A model generated the notes under the pieces. It did not search any database, was not told where the DNA came from, and worked only from the letters and a program-made list of their open reading frames with translations. This document shows positions 33,401 to 39,399 of a stretch of DNA of 64,000 nucleotides, one piece after another. Source of the stretch: Cellulomonas fimi (GTDB lineage: Bacteria; Actinomycetota; Actinomycetes; Actinomycetales; Cellulomonadaceae); assembly GCF_028527925.1 (NCBI RefSeq), contig NZ_JAPESW010000015.1, positions 28,186 to 92,185 of the forward strand, read 5' to 3'. The position numbers were made by a program, and so were the translations under genes. The number at the start of each line of letters is the position of its first letter. Within the stretch, counting starts at the first letter, position 1.

Positions 33401-34591
33401 GTCGGGGACGACGCCCGCGGGCACGCGGTCCCGCGGCGGGACCACCGCGACGGGTGCGCCGGGCGACGCGGCGGGCGCCACGAAGACGCGCGGCGACGTG
33501 CGCGTGTAGAGGACGGGCGTGACCCACTCGGGCCCGCGCAGCAGCGCACGTCGGGCCGCGGTGACCGCCTGCTCGACGAGCGCACCCCCGGCCAGCCGCT
33601 CGTACAGCGCCGCCGCGGCGGCGTGCGCGGACCGGTCCGTCACCGGGTACTGCATCGCGACCGCGACGGGGACGCCCGCACGCACGAGCTGGTGCGCCGA
33701 CCCGGCCTTCGGCTCCTGCGTGGTGACCTCGCCCGTGCTGCACCCGTTGAGCACCGCGACCCGCAGGTGCGGCGCGGCCAGCAGGTGGTCCGCGAGCGTG
33801 CGGGCGTCGAGCACGTCCGCCGTGCCGTCGTCGGCCGTGAGCGCGAGGACCCCGCCGTGCGCGTCCGCACCGCCGTGCCCGACCACGTGCAGCACGTGCC
33901 AGCGGTCGTCGAGCGCGCGCCGCAGCGCGTCGAGCGTCGCGGGCTCGAGCCGGTGCAGCTCGACCCGCTCCCCCAGCGGCGCGAGGGCCTCGCGCAGCGC
34001 GCCCACCTCGCGGTCCACGTCGAGCGGCGGCAGGTCGCTCGGCGACGCGGCGACGACCAGGACCCGCAACGTCCCCTCGAGCGGGGCGGGGTCGGCCGGG
34101 GTGGACGCGTCGGGGTAGCGGACCACGAAGACGCCGTCGGTGTGCACGAGGTACGTCGACCCGTGCAGCAGCAGCTCCCACGGCAGCGCCGCGACGTCGG
34201 GGGCGTCGTCGAGCTGGAGCCGGACGCGGACGGCCCCGCCGTCCCGCCCGGCACGGTCGCGCGCCGTCACGAGGAGGTCGCGTGCGTCGTCCGCGAACAC
34301 CGCGTCGAACAGTGCGCGGCCGAGCGTCTCCGTCCGCTCGGCGAGCGCTCGGGCGGCGTCGGCGTCGGGGCGGGTGCGGGTGCGCGCGTCCGCGAGCGCG
34401 TCGGCGAACGCGGTCACGTCGGCCGCGGCCGGCGGCGTGAAGGGGCGCGTGCTCGACGTGCCGAACGCGTCGCACGACACGACCGCCAGGTACGTGTCGC
34501 CGTCGGGGACCACGCGGACGTCCACGTCGACGACGGCGCGGTCGAGCCCCGGCGGTGCGCCCGCCGGTGGGTCGTCCAGGCTCGTCGTCAT
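30452..34591 (-). CDS. CHAT-domain caspase-like protease fused to a STAND-type NTPase and helical repeats
   Basis: 1379 residues. The CHAT protease spans about 120-375: VLHVVGHGGADAHGG carries the catalytic His (H239), VAVLNGCSTGEV the catalytic Cys (C284), and WELLLHGSTYLVHTDG is the usual lead-in. A STAND-like module follows: TALLLTGDVGSGTSVLAGW (424-431 P-loop, Thr in place of Lys), Walker B VRVLVDGLDHD, then VRVLVAGTDP. The last 700 residues are helical repeats of sensor type. Such proteins act as signal-gated proteases in programmed death or defence. Start ATG 34591 has a weak GGGGGCG upstream. A 55-residue gene is divergent; see findings. Confidence 0.82.
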   Translation of the reverse strand: MTTSLDDPPAGAPPGLDRAVVDVDVRVVPDGDTYLAVVSCDAFGTSSTRPFTPPAAADVTAFADALADARTRTRPDADAARALAERTETLGRALFDAVFADDARDLLVTARDRAGRDGGAVRVRLQLDDAPDVAALPWELLLHGSTYLVHTDGVFVVRYPDASTPADPAPLEGTLRVLVVAASPSDLPPLDVDREVGALREALAPLGERVELHRLEPATLDALRRALDDRWHVLHVVGHGGADAHGGVLALTADDGTADVLDARTLADHLLAAPHLRVAVLNGCSTGEVTTQEPKAGSAHQLVRAGVPVAVAMQYPVTDRSAHAAAAALYERLAGGALVEQAVTAARRALLRGPEWVTPVLYTRTSPRVFVAPAASPGAPVAVVPPRDRVPAGVVPDVLQPRWWAVREVAAWMDSASTALLLTGDVGSGTSVLAGWLAGAGSTPDEPDALVDLLESVRGRWSAVHVSAPGGGGAAVDPRAVVRSLAEQLAGTVPGWQPVRADAAGPYGLAHLPPEELFAVLVGQPLRAALSTAPPGTTVRVLVDGLDHDALDPVLRLAAVPGVRVLVAGTDPAVATVLDTLSAARLDLASPHRRALVDADLTGYLRRRLAGSGRDDDDVATLVARAGGNFLVARNAADELLARPDVALDDLELPRGLDASSERHLRATLEQSFGPTWRDQWAAVVEPLLGHLAVARGPVPLPALVRWLGSTLPRIAALVDGLGDLVVTDADGCRLAHSSLVATLRAPALPSGAPNLLQVDEAAAHRRVVRGAVALTAADLAHPDDAGASYALVHAPGHLLELPHDDEVAAPAPMGADPAREVRVDARSALGDRALERDWVAALAASVHDPLLLGLPYRDLVALHLRAGDTAAVERVVRFLATSDVPLLRGAVFDVLATYAERSPAAATAFLVRLAVHDAPELQRIALHATCLLPGAAQADVYAGVVTDPDSTDQHAVAAAFALYSNGTSDPQRLIGDVLDRVVGRLRVFPPRRGTWPLVTFFSQVTVTNYVNGCADPEVVDATSRLWRHVLVDRIGVLRPWGPLVQRLVVEGVVARRIARRVLLLFTPPGRPDGPVELGGDRPEAPAARRVLAGLDPTADVGALTPDLRTLLASDTTMFRVLAALVVAVHGLADPAGTDALVTDLADRGDARTQRALLVAHAVVAPDRTPASWVPRLDRLTRLVTARPHDDHAAAGPLGGRHLVFVPLGLACAATGTSLDVLDEWLRPDADPGWRYCCLRGLGAVGLHHPDAVLGTFERLDRAGTLPLDAAVPALALMAGLHPMRTRTWLLRSGRRDVLDAVFGAADPVDSREHLELLGMYNAAVHGCVTSPRVRDRVVTEMFAGFLDCRTGREWSRRFGSAGVRALREDDWELSAWTS

Positions 34592-34767
34592 CGCGCGCCC
34601 CCAGCCGTCACCCCTCGCCGCGCGCGTCGACGACGCCGGCACGGCATCGCGGACCGCCGTCGGGCCGTGCCGACCGCGTCGCGCGACGCAGCGAGCGTAC
34701 GGCCGCAGCCACCACGGTTGGGTGGTTCTGCGGTGATTTCGCCCGGTATCCCGAGCGTCGCGAACAT
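34588..34767 (-). other. possible 59-codon upstream ORF coupled to the CHAT gene
   Basis: A frame starting MFATLGIPGEITAEPPNRGG has GAAGGGAAGGAG directly before its ATG and ends in a TGA that overlaps the CHAT start (ATGA). The second half is Arg-rich (RRRRRARRG), as often seen in non-coding GC-rich DNA, so coding status is doubtful. It could be a leader that couples translation of the protease to its own. Confidence 0.25.
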
Positions 34768-34883
34768 CTCCTTCCCTTCAGAACCCCCCCGGGACGGCCG
34801 ATGGTCCCGGTATGTTGCCGGACGCACGTGAAGACTGGACGAGCGCCCAGGAACGACTCGCAGAGGGCACGCAGGAGGACGAC
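34592..34883. other. divergent control region between the CHAT gene and the 55-residue gene
   Basis: 292 bases that must hold both promoters. Apart from the doubtful ORF at 34588-34767 I see no supported gene and no convincing -35/-10 pair. The segment around 34720-34800 is less GC-rich than its surroundings, consistent with a promoter. Confidence 0.35.
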
Positions 34884-35051
34884 ATGAACCCGCACGACAA
34901 CGTCGCGCCGCGCGCGACCACGCAGAACCTGACGCACGCGTTCACGGACCCGAACCCGTTCCTGTCCGAGGACCGCACGATCCTCGTCGGCGGCCGCGCG
35001 ACGGCCATGCAGCGTGCGCTCAACACGACGCCGGAGCGCACCGAGGACTGA
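34884..35051 (+). CDS. 55-residue hypothetical protein divergent from the CHAT protease
   Basis: ATG at 34884 sits behind AGGAGG at ideal spacing; an ATG 72 bases upstream has no site. The protein is polar and probably unstructured (PHDNVAPRATTQNLTHAFTD, then NPFLSEDRTILVGGRATAMQ), with no membrane span or Cys. I recognise no family. It faces the CHAT gene and is followed by a strong terminator, so it is a separate unit. A small flexible protein next to a caspase-like protease is a natural candidate substrate or inhibitor; that is inference. Confidence 0.6.
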   Translation: MNPHDNVAPRATTQNLTHAFTDPNPFLSEDRTILVGGRATAMQRALNTTPERTED

Positions 35052-35076
35052 CCCCGGGACCACCCGCGCACGACGA

Positions 35077-35113
35077 AGGCCCGGCCCGGAGGGAACCCTC
35101 CGCGGCCGGGCCT
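35077..35113. terminator. bidirectional terminator between the 55-residue gene and yqeY
   Basis: Perfect 10-bp arms AGGCCCGGCC/GGCCGGGCCT continue into a 7-bp inner stem CGGAGGG/CCCTCCG with a two-base loop. It lies between genes that converge on it. Confidence 0.8.
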
Positions 35114-35124
35114 CGTCGTCCGCG

Positions 35125-35583
35125 TCAGCCCGCGAGCGCGGCGCGGACCAGGGCGGACAGCTTCTTGCCGTCGGCGCTGAGCCCGGCGCGGGCGGTCGCC
35201 TCCTTCATCACGGCACCCATGTCGCGCAGGCTGCTCGCGCCGGTGGCGGCGACGACGTCCTGCACGAGCGCGGCGAGCTCGTCGTCCGACAGCTGCTGCG
35301 GGAGGTACTCCTCCACGACGTCCGCCTCGGCCGACTCGTTCGCGGCGCGCTCGTCGGCGCCCGCGGTCGCGTAGATCTCGGCGCTCTCCCGACGCTTCTT
35401 CACCTCGCGGGCCAGCACGCGCAGCACGTCGTCCTCGGTGAGGTCCTTCTCGACGGGACCGGCCTTCGCCTCGGCGCGCACCGCGGCGACGAGCTGACGG
35501 AGCGTGCCGGTGCGGAACGAGTCCCGCGCCTTCATGGCGGTCGTGAGGTCGGAGGTCAGGCGGTCGAGGGTCGGGGTGCTCAT
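35125..35583 (-). CDS. yqeY: GatB/YqeY domain protein
   Basis: 152 residues, the standard length. Starts with LDRLTSDLTTAMKARDSFRT, followed by TLRQLVAAVRAEAKAG, LAREVKKRRESAEIY and EADVVEEYLPQQLSDDELAALV, then the C-terminal GAVMKEATARAGLSADGK helix pair, all typical of YqeY. The domain resembles the tail of GatB that contacts tRNA in amidotransferases; the free-standing protein has no settled function. Upstream ATG at 35583 is the natural start. Confidence 0.9.
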   Translation of the reverse strand: MSTPTLDRLTSDLTTAMKARDSFRTGTLRQLVAAVRAEAKAGPVEKDLTEDDVLRVLAREVKKRRESAEIYATAGADERAANESAEADVVEEYLPQQLSDDELAALVQDVVAATGASSLRDMGAVMKEATARAGLSADGKKLSALVRAALAG

Positions 35584-35747
35584 GCAGCCATCCTCCTCTG
35601 CGGCGGCCGCGCGCGGCGATCCGATTGACCGCTCCGGGATGCGAGGACCGTCCCGCCGACCTAACCTCGCGGAGGCTCCGCGCGCGACGACGCACGCCGC
35701 GCCCACCGCGCACGGTCGCCGTCGAACCGTCGACGAGGGGGACCGCC

Positions 35748-36767
35748 ATGACCGTCCGACGCAGCACCCGACGTCTCGCCGCCGTGCTCCTGGCCGCGGC
35801 GCTGGTCGTCAGCGCCCCGGCCACCGCGAGCGCGCACGGGGGTGGTCACGGCGGTGGCCACGGGCCCGGCAGCGGCCACGACCGACCGACGAGCTACCTG
35901 CTCGACCCCGTCGGCCCGGCGGCCGACGACATCTACCCCGAGGGCGTCGCGGTGCACGGGGACGACTTCTACGTGGGCAGCACGACCGACGGCACGGTCT
36001 ACCGCGGCGACCTCGACCGTCCGACGGCGACGCCGTTCCTGGCCGGCGGCGGCGACGGACGCACGTCGGCGGTCGGCATGAAGACGGACGGGCGGACGCT
36101 CGTCGTCGCCGGCGGGGCGACCGGGCGGGTCTTCGCCTACGACGTCCGGACGCGTGCGCTCGTCGGGTCGTGGCTGGTCGCACCGACCGGTGCACCGACG
36201 TTCGTCAACGACGTCGCGTTCAGCCCGCGCGGCGACGTGTACGCGACCGACTCGCAGCGGCCGTTCCTCTACCGGATCGACGCACGCGACCTGCGCTCCA
36301 CCGCCGCGGAGCGGACGCTGCCGGTGTTCCTCGACCTCACCGGGACCGCGCTGCAGTACCAGGCCGGGTTCAACGTCAACGGCATCGCGATCTCGCAGGA
36401 CGGCCGGACGGCCGTGCTCGCGCAGTCGAACACCGCGACGCTGTTCGCCGTCGGGCTGCGCGACCGCAGCGTCGCGGCGATCGACCTGGGCGGCGCGACG
36501 GTCGCCGGCGACGGCCTCGTCCTGAGGCACCGCACGCTGTGGGCCGTCGAGCGGCAGGGTGACGTCGGGTACGTCGTGCGCGTGGACCTGGACCGGTCGC
36601 TGCGATCCGGGACCGTCGTGAGCCGCACGACCGACCCGTCGTTCGACGACCCCACGACCGCGGCGCTCGTCGGGCGGTCGCTCCTGGTCGTGAACAGCCA
36701 GTTCGGGGAGCGCGCCGCGGGGGAGGCACCCGGGCCGTTCACCGTCTCGCGGGTGCCTGCGCCGTAG
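35748..36767 (+). CDS. secreted SMP-30/NHL-like beta-propeller protein
   Basis: 339 residues. Signal peptide: RRSTRR, hydrophobic core AAVLLAAALVVSAPAT, cleavage near ASA-HGG. A His/Gly-rich linker (HGGGHGGGHGPGSGHD) could bind metal. The rest repeats four- to six-bladed propeller strands (YPEGVAVHGDDFYVGSTTDG, NDVAFSPRGDVYATDSQRPF, NVNGIAISQDGRTAVLAQSN), as in SMP-30/gluconolactonase and NHL proteins. Enzymatic activity is not certain. CGAGGGGGA precedes the ATG. Its neighbours do not suggest a pathway. Confidence 0.75.
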   Translation: MTVRRSTRRLAAVLLAAALVVSAPATASAHGGGHGGGHGPGSGHDRPTSYLLDPVGPAADDIYPEGVAVHGDDFYVGSTTDGTVYRGDLDRPTATPFLAGGGDGRTSAVGMKTDGRTLVVAGGATGRVFAYDVRTRALVGSWLVAPTGAPTFVNDVAFSPRGDVYATDSQRPFLYRIDARDLRSTAAERTLPVFLDLTGTALQYQAGFNVNGIAISQDGRTAVLAQSNTATLFAVGLRDRSVAAIDLGGATVAGDGLVLRHRTLWAVERQGDVGYVVRVDLDRSLRSGTVVSRTTDPSFDDPTTAALVGRSLLVVNSQFGERAAGEAPGPFTVSRVPAP

Positions 36768-36880
36768 CGGGGCGCCGCAAGCCGCGCTCGTCGTGGCCCG
36801 GCGCGAGCCCGCGGCGCCGGACCCGGACGGGACGCGGCAACCCGGACCTCCGGCCCGGAAGGGCTCGCGCGACACCGACG

Positions 36881-36886
36881 TACGGT
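36881..36886 (+). promoter_or_regulatory. -10 element of leaderless alarmone synthetase promoter
   Basis: TACGGT six bases before the GTG start, with no ribosome binding site between them. This spacing predicts a leaderless transcript. Confidence 0.5.
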
Positions 36887-36892
36887 GATCGG

Positions 36893-37675
36893 GTGACCGA
36901 GACAGCACCGGTCGGCCCCGACCACCCCGTGCCCGACCCCGCCGAGATCCGTGCGCTCATGACGGACCTGCGGCGCCTCGTGCTCACGTACAAGTTCGGG
37001 ATCGACGAGGTCATGACGAAGCTCTCGATCCTGCGCGAGGACTTCAAGCACATGCGCGACTACAACCCGGTCGAGCACGTCGGGTCGCGGCTCAAGTCGT
37101 TCGAGTCGATCCTCGCGAAGTGCCGCCGCAAGGGCATCCCCCTGACGCCCGACGCGATCCGCGAGCAGATGTTCGACGTCGCCGGCGTGCGCGTGACCTG
37201 CTCGTTCGTGTCCGACATCTACCGCGTGCGCGACATGCTCGTCGGGCAGTCCGACCTCACGCTCCTCGAGGAGCGGGACTACATCGCGCACCCGAAGCCC
37301 AACGGCTACCAGTCGCTGCACCTCATCCTGCAGGTGCCGGTCTTCCTGTCCGACCGCGTCGAGGACGTCATCGTCGAGGTCCAGCTGCGCACCATCGCGA
37401 TGGACTTCTGGGCGAGCCTCGAGCACAAGATCTTCTACAAGTACCACCGGCAGGTGCCGCAGCACCTGGAGGAGTCGCTGCGGCTCGCGGCGAACGTCGC
37501 GGCCTCGCTCGACGCGTCGATGGAGCGGATCCACGACGAGGTCAAGGCGATGACGGCCGACGACGACGCGGTGCGCGCCGACTCCGACCCGCTCGGGCCG
37601 GAGGAGGCGATCCTGCGCGGGTTCTGGCGCACCGCCGAGGCCGCGGAGGCGGACCGCCAGCACCTCGACGGCTGA
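36893..37675 (+). CDS. small alarmone synthetase (RelA/SpoT synthetase domain only)
   Basis: 260 residues, no HD hydrolase, TGS or ACT domains, so a small alarmone synthetase of the RelP/RelQ (YjbM/YwaC) kind. Landmarks: LKSFESILAKCRRKG (pyrophosphate-donor ATP site), VAGVRVTCSFVSDIYRV, IAHPKPNGYQSLHLILQVP (GTP/GDP-binding Tyr and catalytic region) and VEVQLRTIAMDFWASLEHK with the catalytic Glu. It makes (p)ppGpp from ATP and GDP/GTP. The leaderless promoter allows expression with few initiation factors, which suits a stress enzyme. Confidence 0.88.
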   Translation: MTETAPVGPDHPVPDPAEIRALMTDLRRLVLTYKFGIDEVMTKLSILREDFKHMRDYNPVEHVGSRLKSFESILAKCRRKGIPLTPDAIREQMFDVAGVRVTCSFVSDIYRVRDMLVGQSDLTLLEERDYIAHPKPNGYQSLHLILQVPVFLSDRVEDVIVEVQLRTIAMDFWASLEHKIFYKYHRQVPQHLEESLRLAANVAASLDASMERIHDEVKAMTADDDAVRADSDPLGPEEAILRGFWRTAEAAEADRQHLDG

Positions 37676-37691
37676 GGTCCGCCGCTCGCCG

Positions 37692-38360
37692 TCAGGGAAG
37701 GCGGGCGCCCTCCGGGACCGCGATGTCGTCGTACGCCAGCACGTGCGGGGTGCCGACGCGGCTCGCGTGGAACAGGACCTCGGCGTTCTCCTCGACCGCG
37801 ACCGCGACCTTGAACGCGAGCTTCAGCGAGACGCCGACCGCGAGCAGCCCGTGGTTCGCCCAGACGACCGCGTCGACGGCGTCCCCCATGAGGGCGGCGC
37901 TGCGCTCCCCGAACGCGGCGCACGTCGAGAACTCGAACGGCATGACCGGCACGGGCCCCTTGGCGTACAGGACCATGTTGAGCAGGACGGGGTCGATCGT
38001 CCGGCCGAGCGCGCCGAGGACGTTCACGAACGTCGACTCGGTGTGCACGATCGCCTGGACGTCGGGCCGGCGGCGGTAGTGCGCGAGGTGGACGGGCAGC
38101 TCGGTCGACGGGAGCAGGTCGCCCTCGACCACGGTGCCGTCCAGGTCGACGACGAGCATGTCGTCGGGGTGCATGGCGTCGTAGCGGATGTCGGACGGGG
38201 TGATGACGATGCCCTCGAAGCCGTCGTCGCCGTGCACGCGGACGCTGATGTTGCCCTGGGTGTTGAAGTTGAGGCCCGCCCGCACCGACTCGCGGCAGTA
38301 GTACAGGATCTCCTCGCGCAGCGCCTGGTCGGCTCTCGACCGCGTTCCCGTGCGGGTCAT
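37692..38360 (-). CDS. class II aldolase/adducin family protein
   Basis: 222 residues. NTQGNISVRVHGDDG (phosphate/substrate loop), ITPSDIRYDAMHPDDMLVVDLDG, STELPVHLAHYRRRPDVQAIVHTES (catalytic Glu and zinc His residues) and VWANHGLLAVGVSL (third zinc His) match L-fuculose-phosphate aldolase and related enzymes. It probably cleaves or epimerises a sugar phosphate using Zn2+. No sugar kinase lies next to it, so the substrate is unknown. Converges with the alarmone synthetase across 16 bases. Confidence 0.85.
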   Translation of the reverse strand: MTRTGTRSRADQALREEILYYCRESVRAGLNFNTQGNISVRVHGDDGFEGIVITPSDIRYDAMHPDDMLVVDLDGTVVEGDLLPSTELPVHLAHYRRRPDVQAIVHTESTFVNVLGALGRTIDPVLLNMVLYAKGPVPVMPFEFSTCAAFGERSAALMGDAVDAVVWANHGLLAVGVSLKLAFKVAVAVEENAEVLFHASRVGTPHVLAYDDIAVPEGARLP

Positions 38361-38473
38361 CGTCGTCTCGCCCTCGCGTCGTCGTGAAACCTTTCAAGCC
38401 GACTCTCCCAGTCCGGCGTCACTCGTCTGCGGGACGAATGTCCTGAACTCGCGCGCGGCGGCCGCCGGTGCGC

Positions 38474-38479
38474 TAGAAA
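38474..38479 (+). promoter_or_regulatory. -10 element of leaderless small membrane protein gene
   Basis: TAGAAA six bases before the GTG at 38486, with no ribosome site between them. Confidence 0.35.
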
Positions 38480-38485
38480 CACCGC

Positions 38486-38728
38486 GTGCTCACCGTCGCG
38501 ACCGCTGCCGCCGCAGCCCCAACCGACCCGGGGTTCCCGCCGGGCGCCGTCGCGCTCGTGGTGGTGTTCGTCGTCGTCGCGATCCTGATCTCGCTCATCC
38601 CGCGACGCGACGGCGGGACGCGCCGGCACGGACACGACGCGCACCGCTCCTCCATGCACGCCGGGGGCGGCGACGACGGGTGGTCGGGAGGCTTCGACGG
38701 CGGCGGCTCGGACGGCGGCGGGGACTAG
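38486..38728 (+). CDS. 80-residue single-pass membrane protein with Gly/Asp-rich tail
   Basis: A short Ala/Pro-rich N-terminus, one membrane span (GAVALVVVFVVVAILISLIP), a basic RRDGGTRRHGHDAHRS segment and a GGGDDGWSGGFDGGGSDGGGD-like acidic glycine tail. Such proteins are frequent, uncharacterised membrane proteins in actinobacteria. GTG start chosen from the -10 spacing. Confidence 0.6.
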   Translation: MLTVATAAAAAPTDPGFPPGAVALVVVFVVVAILISLIPRRDGGTRRHGHDAHRSSMHAGGGDDGWSGGFDGGGSDGGGD

Positions 38729-38765
38729 CGCCGGCCACATCCCGGGTTCGCCGCCCGTCGGCTCC

Positions 38766-38771
38766 TAGGCT
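38766..38771 (+). promoter_or_regulatory. -10 element of leaderless DUF6924-like gene
   Basis: TAGGCT, a common actinobacterial -10, seven bases before the ATG at 38779; no ribosome binding site. Confidence 0.5.
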
Positions 38772-38778
38772 CGGCAAC

Positions 38779-39204
38779 ATGCTCCTGCCCGAGCCCGCCG
38801 ACATGTACGTCCTCCTGGTGCGGACGGACTACTCCGACGAGTCCGCGTGGCTGGCGGCTCTGGAAGCCGCGATGACGGCGTACGACGTCGGGGACTTCGA
38901 GCGCGGCGGCGCCTGCCTGCAGCCGGTCCAGCGTCCCGAGCTGGCCGGCCTGACCCCGGACGACCTCGTGCTGCTGCCTCGCGACGGCTACATCTCCGTG
39001 CTCGCAGTCGCGGACGCCCGCACGATGCATGACCAGACCGTCCTGTTCGTCGACCTCAACCAGTACAGCGATCAGATCGGGCGCACGTTCCGAGCGGTAC
39101 CCGAGGAGGTCGAGCCGATCACCACGAACCTCGCGCTGGGGAACATGGACTTCTTCGAGTTCGCCGACTCGACCCGACCAGACGGCGTCTTCCGCGGCTT
39201 CTAG
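38779..39204 (+). CDS. DUF6924-like protein
   Basis: 141 residues. LLPEPADMYVLLVRTDYSDE, WLAALEAAMTAYDVGDFERG, LLPRDGYISVLAVADARTMHD and the acidic/aromatic end NMDFFEFADSTRPDGVFRGF match a small actinobacterial family I know as DUF6924; role unknown. Cytoplasmic, monocistronic and leaderless. Confidence 0.65.
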   Translation: MLLPEPADMYVLLVRTDYSDESAWLAALEAAMTAYDVGDFERGGACLQPVQRPELAGLTPDDLVLLPRDGYISVLAVADARTMHDQTVLFVDLNQYSDQIGRTFRAVPEEVEPITTNLALGNMDFFEFADSTRPDGVFRGF

Positions 39205-39399
39205 CGCGGGCCTGCACGTCAACGGACGCCTGAGCACCGGTCCGCGTGCGCGGGGTGGCGACGAGACGCACGAGCTCGATCTCTCACCGGGGCCGTCGGC
39301 GGTGTGAGGTTGCGTGGGTCCAAGGGCCCGTCGCGGGCCTCGGACGTGCGCGGATGCTGGGCGCAGCACCGGTTCGTCCCCCACAGGAGTCCACTGGCG
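39205..39399 (+). other. upstream region of nirBD
   Basis: 195 bases with no supported gene. It should carry the nirBD promoter; I found no convincing -10 and no clear nitrogen-regulator site. Confidence 0.35.

Noticed and set aside
30452..34591. CHAT protein as part of a CRISPR-guided caspase (Craspase) system
   Set aside because: No CRISPR array or Cas7-11-like gene in the window.
38486..38728. Small Gly-rich protein as a RiPP precursor
   Set aside because: It has a clear membrane span and no leader/core layout or adjacent maturation enzyme.
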